DNA of 14,469 nt. Origin: Candidatus Nanopelagicaceae bacterium. Its GTDB lineage: Bacteria; Actinomycetota; Actinomycetes; Nanopelagicales; Nanopelagicaceae. The stretch is from positions 1-14,469 of the forward strand of contig JALQWD010000162.1 of NCBI GenBank assembly GCA_023260175.1. The letters are read 5' to 3'. This document shows, piece by piece, positions 6,259 to 14,469 of the stretch (position 1 is the first letter of the stretch; each line of letters begins with the position of its first letter). A program made the translations under genes and the position numbers. A model generated the notes under the pieces. That model worked only from the letters and a program-made list of their open reading frames with translations, was not told where the DNA came from and searched no databases.

Positions 6259-8208
6259 ATGAAGAAGAAAATTTCGTTAGTAGGTGCTTTAGCTCTATTT
6301 GCAAGCGCGCTTGCATTAGCACCCGCAGCATCATCTGCAGAGCAATACAGCATTCCAGCTGCTCCAACAAACGTAACTGCATCTGTTTCAGGCGCAGGCG
6401 TCATGATCAAATGGACTGCTCCAACAAACGTTCAACCTGCAATCACTACTTATGTAGTTTCAGGCGGACAAGGATCATGCCCTATTTATGTTTCACCAAA
6501 TAAGGGCCACATGCAAGCAATTCTTCCGGTCCTGCCTGGCCAGACATCTGTTACCCCAACAGTTGTAGCGGTTAACGCATACGGAATTAGCGCAGCAGGT
6601 ACCGCAAAGAAAATCTCTGCCGCAGCACTTGAAAAGGTAAATAAGCGCAGCGATCTTCGTGTCATTCAGTTAGATCAGCTAAGTGACTTCCACGGTGCTA
6701 TCGAAGGTACCTCAACAAACGCAGGCGCAGCGATTCTGACAACTGCTTTTGCAAATGACCGCAAGGCTGTTCCAGCAACATTTACACTTTCAGCTGGCGA
6801 TAACTTTGGTGCTGCACCAGCAATTTCTTCTGAGTTCGAAGAAATCCCAACAGTTGAAGCTATGAACATCATGAAGTTCGATGTATCTACATTTGGTAAC
6901 CACGAACACGATCGCGATATGGCTCATATCGTGAAGATGATTAATCTTTCAACAAATAAGTGGGTTGTTTCAAACTACTCAACTCTAGCTCCGCTAAATA
7001 CAGGCGCTAACAAAGTTACAGACTATGTAATTATTGAACGCGGTGGCGTAAAGCTTGGCGTTGTTGGTATGAACACACCTGAAACTGTGGATGTAGTTCT
7101 TCCAAGCAACATGTCTGGCATCACCATTTCACCGGATACAAAGTATGTAAACGCATCTATCCAGAAGGCAAAAGCTGCTGGTGCTGATCTTGTTGTAGTT
7201 CTTAACCACCAAGGTTGGGCTGAAAATAAGGGCGGCGTTGCTACAGGTACTTTGAATACTTCAGCTGCAGGCATCAAGGGTGCAGCAGTGGTATTTGGTG
7301 GACATAGCCACTTACTATTCAATTCAATTTCAGCTGATAACCGTTGGGCACCTGCACAAGTTGTTGCACAAGTTCCAAACTCAGGTCTTTCATACAACCA
7401 GGTTTCTGTATGTATGAATTCATCAAAGGTAATTGGTTCACATGTAAATGTTGTTACCGCTGCTTCAATTGCTAAGCTAACTCCAGATGCAACAGCAGCT
7501 GCGTTGGTCAAGAAGTACAAGGATCAGGTAAGCGCAAAGCTTGACGTGAAAATTGGCCAAGTTTCAGGCATCTTCCCTCGTGGCGGCACACCAGCGGTTG
7601 AGCGTTCAAGCGAAACTGAAATGGGCGATTACATGGCTGATCTAGTACGTGCGGCGACAAAGACTCAGATCACGATTCTTAACGGTGGCGGTATCCGCGA
7701 TACCTTCCCTGCAAAGACATATACACCTGCAGATAAGACTTTGGTGCGTCCAGGTACTGGCGTTACTGGTCCTTACGATGTAACTCTTGGTGATGCGCTG
7801 ACTGTATTCCCATTCGGAAACTACGTTGCAACAACAAAGATGACAGGTAGTGATATCTGGAAGGCAATCGAAAATGGTGTCTCTCAGTATCCATCTGCAG
7901 GTCGATTCCCACAGATCTCAGGTTTCAAATTCTCATTTGATCCAACTAAGGGTGTCGGTAGCCGCGTAACTTCAATTAAGACTTTGGATGGAAAAGATAT
8001 TCCAAACGATAACTCGGTTGAATTTACAGCTGCAACAGTTGATTTCATGGTCTCAGGTGGCGACGGATTCGTTGATGTATTCCACCCACAGACTGCGAAG
8101 ATCGGTGGCTTGCTAGTAGATGTTCTAGTAGCAGCGCTAAAGGCAGATATGGCAGCTGGTAAGGTAACTCAAATGCCTAAGCTAGATGGTCGTATTTCAA
8201 AGCCATAA
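6259..8208 (+). CDS. Secreted FN3-domain metallophosphatase / 5'-nucleotidase
   Basis: A 649-residue exported enzyme of the UshA/NutA type that hydrolyses extracellular nucleotides, and often UDP-sugars, to release nucleoside and phosphate. Residues 1-27 are a signal peptide. Residues 33-120 form a fibronectin type III domain (PAAPTNVTASV...IKWTAP). The metallophosphatase domain (about 133-400) has LSDFHG (Asp143, His145), SAGDNFG (Asp181), FGNHEHD (212-218), NHQGW (His317) and GGHSH (His349, His351), so the two-metal site is complete. The 5'-nucleotidase C-domain (about 430-635) has NGGGIRD (475-481), GDALTVFPFGN (511-521) and SGGDGF (599-604). No LPXTG or membrane anchor is seen at the C-terminus, so it should be released or held non-covalently. 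AAAGGA (6242-6247) is a good ribosome site 11 bases before ATG. Codon choice looks uniform (GCA, ACA, AAG), suggesting high expression. Confidence 0.93.
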   Translation: MKKKISLVGALALFASALALAPAASSAEQYSIPAAPTNVTASVSGAGVMIKWTAPTNVQPAITTYVVSGGQGSCPIYVSPNKGHMQAILPVLPGQTSVTPTVVAVNAYGISAAGTAKKISAAALEKVNKRSDLRVIQLDQLSDFHGAIEGTSTNAGAAILTTAFANDRKAVPATFTLSAGDNFGAAPAISSEFEEIPTVEAMNIMKFDVSTFGNHEHDRDMAHIVKMINLSTNKWVVSNYSTLAPLNTGANKVTDYVIIERGGVKLGVVGMNTPETVDVVLPSNMSGITISPDTKYVNASIQKAKAAGADLVVVLNHQGWAENKGGVATGTLNTSAAGIKGAAVVFGGHSHLLFNSISADNRWAPAQVVAQVPNSGLSYNQVSVCMNSSKVIGSHVNVVTAASIAKLTPDATAAALVKKYKDQVSAKLDVKIGQVSGIFPRGGTPAVERSSETEMGDYMADLVRAATKTQITILNGGGIRDTFPAKTYTPADKTLVRPGTGVTGPYDVTLGDALTVFPFGNYVATTKMTGSDIWKAIENGVSQYPSAGRFPQISGFKFSFDPTKGVGSRVTSIKTLDGKDIPNDNSVEFTAATVDFMVSGGDGFVDVFHPQTAKIGGLLVDVLVAALKADMAAGKVTQMPKLDGRISKP

Positions 8209-8218
8209 GCTTTAATAA

Positions 8219-8250
8219 AAAAGCCCCGGGGATTTCTCCTCGGGGCTTTT
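8219..8250. terminator. Bidirectional intrinsic terminator between nucleotidase gene and argG
   Basis: AAAAGCCCCG (8219-8228) pairs perfectly with CGGGGCTTTT (8241-8250). Inner GGA/TCC can extend the stem. Both strands give a GC-rich hairpin followed by a T-run, so it serves the plus-strand nucleotidase gene and the convergent argG. Confidence 0.93.
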
Positions 8251-8260
8251 CTTATAAAAA

Positions 8261-9973
<1,713 letters not shown>

Positions 9974-9981
<8 letters not shown>

Positions 9982-10426
9982 AGTGCGCTGCGATTTCGCG
10001 CAGCTGCTGTGTGTGTCCAATTATGTGGCCGTCAGCTTTTTCAAATAGTTCACTTAGAGTGACTGGGCCTAACTCTGGATGTTGCGAAACTTGATCCCAA
10101 TCTGCATCAGTTGCATTGGTTAGAATCTCCAAAACCATCGCCCTAATTCCGACCATCGCAGCAAGCGATGTCTTTACTTTACGTTTTGCGTAATTAACGC
10201 GCTCTGGGTAACGCTCTTCATCAAAAGGCTGAATTAATGGTGACTCATCACCGATTGCATGTAGGTAGCGAGATGCAAAATGCAGTTCGCCATCAGCCAT
10301 GTGGTGCATTACGTAGGCTGCAGACCAACCACCTTCGACCATGGTATTTCGATGCGCTTCAGGGATTGTTGAGAGTACATCTTGGAATTCTTTGCCATGC
10401 GCTACGAAACGTTCAAGTCTGTCCAT
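9974..10426 (-). CDS. DinB-like four-helix-bundle protein
   Basis: A 150-residue cytoplasmic protein with the pattern of the DinB/YfiT superfamily. GWSAAYVMHHMAD (33-45) provides a histidine in the family's usual place (His42, with Asp45), and ADGHIIGHTQQL (131-142) provides His134 and His138. These three histidines are the expected divalent metal site. Family members include thiol-dependent transferases and many uncharacterised proteins; the substrate is unknown. The whole length fits a single bundle. The start ATG 10426 lies seven bases after a -10-like TAAACT, inside a perfect palindrome shared with the divergent alpha-glucosidase gene. Its 3' end overlaps the convergent two-TM gene by eight bases. 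Confidence 0.82.
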
Positions 10427-10427
10427 G

Positions 10428-10442
10428 GGCTAAAGTTTAGCC
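10428..10442. promoter_or_regulatory. Symmetric divergent promoter with overlapping -10 elements
   Basis: GGCTAAA-G-TTTAGCC is a perfect 15-base palindrome about one central base, filling almost the whole 16-base gap between two divergent start codons. On the plus strand TAAAGT (10431-10436) ends six bases before GTG 10443. On the minus strand TAAACT (10439-10434) ends seven bases before ATG 10426. The two -10 hexamers share three base pairs, so polymerase could not bind both at once. Confidence 0.6.
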
Positions 10443-12011
10443 GTGAGCCATGCAGAACCAAAGTGGTGGAACGAAGCGGTTATTTACCAAATCTACCCAC
10501 GATCTTTTCAAGATAGCAATGGCGATGGCGAAGGTGATCTAAAAGGAATTACTTCGCGTTTGGAATATGTTCGCGATTTAGGCGTAGACGCTATCTGGTT
10601 AAGTCCTTTCTACACCTCTCCAAATAAAGATGGTGGTTATGACGTCGCTAATCCACGCGATGTAGACCCACGTTTTGGAAGCCTGGCAGATGCAAAAGAG
10701 TTATTTGATAAGGCGCATTCATTGGGTCTTCGAGTAGTGGTAGATATTGTTCCAAACCACTTCTCCACTGAGCATGACTGGTTTAAAGAAGCAATTAATT
10801 CTCCTGCAGGATCTCCAGCACGAAATAGATTCCATTTCTATGACGGCAAAGATGCAAATACTCCGCCAAATAATTGGATTTCACTTTTCGGCGGCCCTTC
10901 TTGGACTCAAATATCTGATGGCCAGTGGTACTTACATCTCTTTGATTCTTCACAGCCAGATTTGAATTGGAAAGACCCAGAGGTAATGGCAGATTTCGAA
11001 AAGACAATTCGATTCTGGCTAGATCTAGGAGCCGATGGTTTCCGAATCGATGTGGCACATGGTTTAGCTAAAGAAGATATTCACAATGATCATTACGATC
11101 CACAAGGCTTAAGCGATGCGCTTCGATTAGATGTACTAATGGAAGTTGAGAAGCGAAACGCTTACCTAGCGAATATTCCATTTTTTGACCGCGACAGCGT
11201 CCATGATATTTACAAAGATTGGCGCAAAATATTTGATTCTTACGGTTCGCGTGACATCATGGCAGTTGCTGAAGTCTGGGTGCATCCACCAAAGCGTGCC
11301 ACACTGTATGTGCGCCCTGATGAACTCCATCAATTCTTTAATTTTGATGTAATGAATGCGCCATTCGATGCGGAATATTTATACAAATCAATCTCAGATA
11401 TGTTGGCGTTAGTAAAAGAACAGAACGCATGGCCAACTTGGTGTTTATCAAATCATGATTCAGAGCGCGTAGCTTCAAGAATTGGCGCTGATGCAGCGCG
11501 CGCAATGGCGTTATTTATTCTGGGGCTTCCAGGTTCGGCATATGTATTTAATGGACAAGAACTTGGGCTTCCTTCTGGCGAAATGGCAGATAGCGATCGC
11601 CAAGATCCAATTTTCTTCCGCACCGGTGGCAAACAGAAGGGTCGCGATGGCGCACGTGTACCAATGCCATGGAGCGGCACTAGCTCCCCATTTGGATTTA
11701 CCACTGGCAAACCATGGTTGCCGTTGCAAGAATCTTGGCGCGAATTCACGGTAGAACATGAAGAGAAAGATGCCAACTCTTCTCTTCATCTCTATCGCCA
11801 AGCTCTAAAATTGCGCAAGGAGCTCTTTGTCGGTAGTGGCGAAATTACTTGGACTAATAAGAATGAAGTACTTAGCTACAAGCGCGGAAATATTGAAGTT
11901 TTAATTAATATTTCAGGCAAAGCGCAGCCAATAAGTGGCAAAGTGCTTTTAGCAAGCCATCCGGTGACTACAGAGCTGCCGCATGCGGCAGCAGTTTGGT
12001 TAAGCCTTTAA
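10443..12011 (+). CDS. GH13 alpha-glucosidase (oligo-alpha-glucosidase type)
   Basis: A 522-residue cytoplasmic glycoside hydrolase that should release glucose from short alpha-glucosides such as maltose, isomaltose, sucrose or trehalose; specificity cannot be read reliably. It opens with WWNEAVIYQIYPRSFQDSNGDGEGDL (8-33), the standard alpha-glucosidase start, with a calcium-type DSNGDGEGD loop. Catalytic motifs are DIVPNH (101-106), GFRIDVAHG with nucleophile Asp203, VAEVW with general acid Glu277 and SNHDSERV with Asp339. MPW (408-410) and the short C-terminal beta domain are typical. Length and motifs resemble actinobacterial GH13_30-type alpha-glucosidases (inference from memory). The start is GTG 10443 with a leaderless-type TAAAGT and no ribosome site. 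The 3' end overlaps the convergent hibernation-factor gene by 12 bases. It could act on products of the amylosucrase at 4215. Confidence 0.93.
   Translation: MSHAEPKWWNEAVIYQIYPRSFQDSNGDGEGDLKGITSRLEYVRDLGVDAIWLSPFYTSPNKDGGYDVANPRDVDPRFGSLADAKELFDKAHSLGLRVVVDIVPNHFSTEHDWFKEAINSPAGSPARNRFHFYDGKDANTPPNNWISLFGGPSWTQISDGQWYLHLFDSSQPDLNWKDPEVMADFEKTIRFWLDLGADGFRIDVAHGLAKEDIHNDHYDPQGLSDALRLDVLMEVEKRNAYLANIPFFDRDSVHDIYKDWRKIFDSYGSRDIMAVAEVWVHPPKRATLYVRPDELHQFFNFDVMNAPFDAEYLYKSISDMLALVKEQNAWPTWCLSNHDSERVASRIGADAARAMALFILGLPGSAYVFNGQELGLPSGEMADSDRQDPIFFRTGGKQKGRDGARVPMPWSGTSSPFGFTTGKPWLPLQESWREFTVEHEEKDANSSLHLYRQALKLRKELFVGSGEITWTNKNEVLSYKRGNIEVLINISGKAQPISGKVLLASHPVTTELPHAAAVWLSL
11975..11992. repeat. 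Perfect 18-base palindrome in the last codons of the alpha-glucosidase gene
   Basis: GCTGCCGCATGCGGCAGC is its own reverse complement and lies 19 bases before the gene end, just beside the overlap with the convergent gene. It could fold as a seven-pair stem with a CATG loop followed by a weak T-rich tail (AGTTTGGTT). It might act as a coding-sequence terminator or RNA-stability hairpin, or be a chance result of alanine codons. Confidence 0.4.
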
Positions 12012-12335
12012 ATTCTTAATAGATTCACGGTTATGATCTTTGCTTTTCTCGTGAATCTTGCGAAGCTGTAACTCAAAACTATTTACTGCAGCATCGAAGG
12101 CAGCTACATCGTTGAATTCGGATGCTTCTGCCCTGACCAATGGACCTGAGCCTTTGGCCGTTAAAGTAACTTTGTGCGAATGTTTTCCTTGCTTTGGATT
12201 CTGTTCGTGAACTATTTCAACTTCAATGCGATCGATTGCGACATTGAATCTTTCCAAAGTTTCTAGTTTCTCTGTTGCTATGCCTTTGAAATCTTCGGCT
12301 AAGTGAGCTTGGCGAGTATGGAAAACAATTTGCAT
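12000..12335 (-). CDS. hpf: Ribosome hibernation-promoting factor, short form (HPF/YfiA family)
   Basis: A 111-residue protein matching the HPF/RaiA (S30AE) fold, which binds the 30S subunit across the mRNA and tRNA channel and idles ribosomes in slow growth. It begins MQIVFHTRQ, has the helix LAEDFKGIATEKLETLERF, the strand IDRIEVEIVHEQNP, and VTLTAKGSGPLVRAEAS followed by DVAAFDAAVNSFELQLRKI (77-94). The tail after 94 is short and basic. The C-terminal dimerisation domain of long HPF is absent, and there is no room for it because the gene end overlaps the convergent GH13 gene. GAAGGG at 12343-12348 is a clear ribosome site seven bases before ATG, so unlike many neighbours this gene is not leaderless. 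Confidence 0.9.
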   Translation of the reverse strand: MQIVFHTRQAHLAEDFKGIATEKLETLERFNVAIDRIEVEIVHEQNPKQGKHSHKVTLTAKGSGPLVRAEASEFNDVAAFDAAVNSFELQLRKIHEKSKDHNRESIKNLKA

Positions 12336-12384
12336 TTTAAAACCCTTCTATCAGATGAGGGTGGTTGTTGCTCTAAGTCTAGAC

Positions 12385-12531
12385 TTAAGCGTCTTCAAAT
12401 TCATCATCATCTGCCCAAACAGATGCTGGTGAATCTTCTTGTTTTTCAACCCAAGATAGAAATGAACCGACCGCTTTAAATGAGAGCACAGCAAAAGTTG
12501 CTAGCGCAGCGATTCGTCGGATGAACTTCAT
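12385..12531 (-). CDS. 48-residue single-pass membrane protein with acidic tail
   Basis: A short open frame encoding MKFIRRIAALATFAVLSF, then about nine more mostly hydrophobic residues (one helix at about 7-27, with Lys19 inside), WVEKQEDSP, and a strongly acidic C-terminus (ADDDEFEDA). The positive N-terminus and acidic tail suggest a small bitopic membrane protein or uncleaved signal anchor. A perfect TATAAT ends six bases before the ATG, the best promoter match in the window, which supports this being a real gene. It fills the gap between the hibernation factor and the PLP-enzyme gene. I recall similar short proteins in related planktonic actinobacteria but know no function. Confidence 0.7.
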   Translation of the reverse strand: MKFIRRIAALATFAVLSFKAVGSFLSWVEKQEDSPASVWADDDEFEDA

Positions 12532-12537
12532 ATGGAA

Positions 12538-12543
12538 ATTATA
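12538..12543 (-). promoter_or_regulatory. Consensus -10 TATAAT, leaderless start of the 48-residue gene
   Basis: TATAAT on the minus strand is followed by TTCCAT and then ATG 12531. No Shine-Dalgarno motif fits in the gap. The upstream promoter part would lie in the end of the PLP-enzyme gene. Confidence 0.7.
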
Positions 12544-12545
12544 AA

Positions 12546-13646
12546 CTAAATAACATCCAGCGCTTGCTGAATATCATCCCAAAGATCTTCCACGTTTTCT
12601 AGGCCAACGCTGAGTCGAATTAAGTTCTCAGGCACTTCGTGACTTTCAGAGGCCCAACGACGGCGACGCTCCCAAAGAGATTCCACGCCGCCCAAGCTGG
12701 TGGCATGTGTTATTAACTTTGCAGCTTCACAAACCTTCTCAGCTGTTGCCGCATCACCTTTGATCTCAAATGAGAGAACAGCTCCGTAGCCCCTCATAAA
12801 TGACTTTGCTCGAGCGTGCTGGGAATCTGTTGGAAGTCCTGGGTAGCGAACAATCTCCACTTTCGGATGCGAACTTAAGCGCTTTGCCAGTTCTAGCGCG
12901 CTCTCAGAGCATGCCTTTACACGAATTGGAAAGGTGCGAATTCCACGAAGAGCAAGCCATGCCTCGGTTGGTCCAACAATTGCTCCGCCAATCTGTCGTT
13001 GTACAGAAAGTCTTCCAAAAAGAGCTTCGTCATTGGTTGAAAGCGATCCCATCAAAACATCGCTATGGCCAGCAAAAAACTTCGTTACTGAGTGCATCAC
13101 AATATCCGCACCCATATCTAAAGGATTTTGATTTAGCGCAGTGGCAAAAGTGTTATCAACTGCAACACCAATACCTGCATCCTTTGCAGCCTTTATAACC
13201 AGAGGCAAATCCACTACATCTAAACGCGGATTGGTAGGTGATTCCAGCCAGAGCAATTGTGTTCCTGGAATTGCTGCTAAAACTTCATCGGTATTGCATA
13301 GATCAATAAAACGTACTTCTAAACGACCCATTTCGTGAGCCTGACGTAAAACTGACATTGAACCGTTGTAGCCTTGATTAGAAGCGGTGACTACTGAACC
13401 TACAGGCAACATATTAAATACTGCACTTATTGCTGCCATACCTGAAGAGAAAATAAGAGTGTGCTTTGCATTCTCTAATTGGCTTATTGCTTCTTCTGTC
13501 GCTGCCCAAGTTTCATTTCCGAAACGTCCATAACCAACTTCGGTACCGGCGCGGAAAGTCGAAGTCAATTGAATTGGAGGATTAAGCGATGCCCCAGGTA
13601 GATGCGCTGGGCGGCCAGAAGAAATTGCAATAGTCTCTTTTCTCAT
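12546..13646 (-). CDS. Cystathionine gamma-synthase family PLP enzyme (trans-sulfuration)
   Basis: A 366-residue fold-type I PLP enzyme of the Cys/Met metabolism family, cytoplasmic, acting on homoserine esters or cystathionine in methionine/cysteine interconversion. Motifs seen: YGRFGNET (39-46, phosphate-binding Tyr and Arg from the partner subunit), SSGMAA (67-72), QGYNGS (91-96, ring-stacking Tyr93), ESPTNP (135-140), VDNTFAT (163-169) with Asp164, and SVTKFFAGHSDVLMG with PLP lysine Lys189. NLIRLSVGLE near the C-terminus binds the substrate carboxylate. It is slightly short for the family but complete. Synthase, lyase and O-acyl-homoserine sulfhydrylase activities cannot be separated by these motifs, so no symbol is given. 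TATTCT stands seven bases before ATG 13646 within the 15-base gap to the upstream gene, implying its own leaderless transcript. Confidence 0.93.
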   Translation of the reverse strand: MRKETIAISSGRPAHLPGASLNPPIQLTSTFRAGTEVGYGRFGNETWAATEEAISQLENAKHTLIFSSGMAAISAVFNMLPVGSVVTASNQGYNGSMSVLRQAHEMGRLEVRFIDLCNTDEVLAAIPGTQLLWLESPTNPRLDVVDLPLVIKAAKDAGIGVAVDNTFATALNQNPLDMGADIVMHSVTKFFAGHSDVLMGSLSTNDEALFGRLSVQRQIGGAIVGPTEAWLALRGIRTFPIRVKACSESALELAKRLSSHPKVEIVRYPGLPTDSQHARAKSFMRGYGAVLSFEIKGDAATAEKVCEAAKLITHATSLGGVESLWERRRRWASESHEVPENLIRLSVGLENVEDLWDDIQQALDVI

Positions 13647-13653
13647 AAAGAAA

Positions 13654-13659
13654 AGAATA
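13654..13659 (-). promoter_or_regulatory. Leaderless -10 element TATTCT of the PLP-enzyme gene
   Basis: TATTCT on the minus strand is followed by TTTCTTT and ATG 13646. It sits in the 15-base gap after the FAD-oxidoreductase stop, so the gene can be transcribed independently of that gene. Confidence 0.6.
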
Positions 13660-13661
13660 AC

Positions 13662-14469
13662 TTAATTTTGTAACACCGCCATTGCAGCATTGTGTCCTGG
13701 AATACCACTTACACCGCCGCCACGTTTGGCGCTAGCACCGCAAATGTAAACATTAGGTAAATTTGTTTCTACGCCCCACTTGCCTACCTCATCGTCGCTC
13801 TCAGCAAAAGGGAGCGTTAAATCTTTATGGAAAATATTGCCACGCGGTAAATAGACGTCAGCTTCCAGATCAAGCGGTGACTTAGCTTCAATACAAGGTT
13901 TTCCATCTTTTGAAAGCGCCATTACATCTTCAAGAGGCTCCGCCAAATACTTATTGAGCCCTGCAATCGCCTTTTCTAAGACTAACTTTGTAGTCGCTTT
14001 ATTGCCCTCTTCATAGGCAGTTGCCGGGGTATGTAAACCAAAAAGGGTTAAGGTTTGGAATCCCTGAGCCTGTAATTCTGGGCTTAAAATTGTTGGATCA
14101 GTAAGCGTGTGGCAGTACATCTCGGCTGGAATTACATCTGGGATATTTCCCATAACGGCTTGATCATATGCACGTTCTAATTCGTTGAAACTTTCATTCA
14201 TGTGTAACGTTCCTGCAAATGCCAGCTTTGGATCAATTCCAGATTTAAGTTGAGGCAAACGTTTTAGAAGCATATTGATTTTGATTTGAGAACCTTCAAG
14301 GCTTGCTCGTGAATCGACCTTATCGGAAACAAATTCTGGTGCTGCATTGCTTAGGAAGTGCTTAGCCTGAAATTTGCGGCCGTTAATATCGGTTACCTGA
14401 ACACCATTTTCGTCTGCATCGATATCAATAACCTTTGCCGAACATTCAATATCAACGCCAAGGGAGATG
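13662..14469 (-). CDS. Phytoene-desaturase-like FAD-dependent oxidoreductase, C-terminal part
   Basis: The frame is open through the right edge of the window, so the start and the N-terminal FAD-binding Rossmann motif lie outside. The visible 268 residues begin in a region like the FAD-domain strand LGVDIECSAKVIDID, continue with a conserved FLSNAAPE (the family's 'NA.P' turn after the central strand), and end with NVYICGASAKRGGGVSGIPG followed by HNAAMAVL, the C-terminal FAD-contacting motif of the CrtI/PYROXD2-like amine-oxidase superfamily. The substrate is unknown; this branch often differs from true carotenoid desaturases, and no carotenoid gene is visible in the window. An internal ATG at 14273 is in frame but is not the start. 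The stop is 15 bases before the PLP-enzyme start. Confidence 0.88.
   Translation of the reverse strand, partial: ISLGVDIECSAKVIDIDADENGVQVTDINGRKFQAKHFLSNAAPEFVSDKVDSRASLEGSQIKINMLLKRLPQLKSGIDPKLAFAGTLHMNESFNELERAYDQAVMGNIPDVIPAEMYCHTLTDPTILSPELQAQGFQTLTLFGLHTPATAYEEGNKATTKLVLEKAIAGLNKYLAEPLEDVMALSKDGKPCIEAKSPLDLEADVYLPRGNIFHKDLTLPFAESDDEVGKWGVETNLPNVYICGASAKRGGGVSGIPGHNAAMAVLQN

Noticed and set aside
7023..7520. 165-codon minus-strand open frame inside the 5'-nucleotidase gene
   Set aside because: It lies opposite a fully conserved metallophosphatase domain and its translation has no coherent domain; it is an antisense shadow.
12800..13198. 132-codon plus-strand open frame
   Set aside because: Antisense to the PLP enzyme, whose motifs, including the catalytic lysine region, run through this stretch.

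Overview
The window reads as chromosome of a free-living, lowish-GC actinobacterium, most likely a freshwater planktonic lineage of the acI / Nanopelagicales kind. This placement is inference. It rests on compact gene spacing with overlapping stops and starts, a base composition that looks to be in the mid-40s % GC by eye, many apparently leaderless genes, and small secreted proteins carrying a two-cysteine module (Cys...Lys-Phe-Thr-Cys...Trp-Asn) that I associate with such genomes. No plasmid, phage structural or transposase gene, CRISPR array or rRNA gene is visible.

Layout. Positions 1-992 look like the right end of an integrated element. They hold a secreted Excalibur-domain protein, an AT-rich orphan gene, and the 3' part of a tRNA-Lys(CTT) (anticodon loop to CCA) without its 5' half, directly followed by a tRNA-type terminator. 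That arrangement is what tRNA-targeting integration leaves behind. From 1175 to 2490, three minus-strand genes encode a secreted cytochrome b5-like protein, a secreted helical protein and a coupled small conserved protein. From 2599 to 6116, plus-strand genes encode the tRNA uridine hydroxylase TrhO, a coupled alpha/beta hydrolase and an amylosucrase-type GH13 enzyme. A secreted fibronectin-III/5'-nucleotidase (6259-8208) converges on argG (8261-9598, minus) across a strong bidirectional terminator. argG is divergent from a two-TM coiled-coil protein, which converges on a DinB-like protein. That protein is in turn divergent from a GH13 alpha-glucosidase through a perfectly symmetric promoter. 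The right end carries, on the minus strand, a short ribosome hibernation factor, a 48-residue membrane protein, a cystathionine gamma-synthase-family PLP enzyme, and the C-terminal part of a phytoene-desaturase-like FAD oxidoreductase running off the edge.

How they work together. Most genes are single-gene units of housekeeping and nutrient metabolism: sucrose/alpha-glucan turnover (amylosucrase and alpha-glucosidase), external nucleotide phosphate scavenging, arginine and methionine/cysteine metabolism, tRNA wobble modification and ribosome hibernation. The strongest unifying signal is regulatory. About ten genes have a TANNNT hexamer ending exactly 6 or 7 bases before the start codon, usually without a Shine-Dalgarno sequence. 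This points to leaderless transcription, with two divergent promoter pairs compressed so far that their elements overlap or nearly abut.
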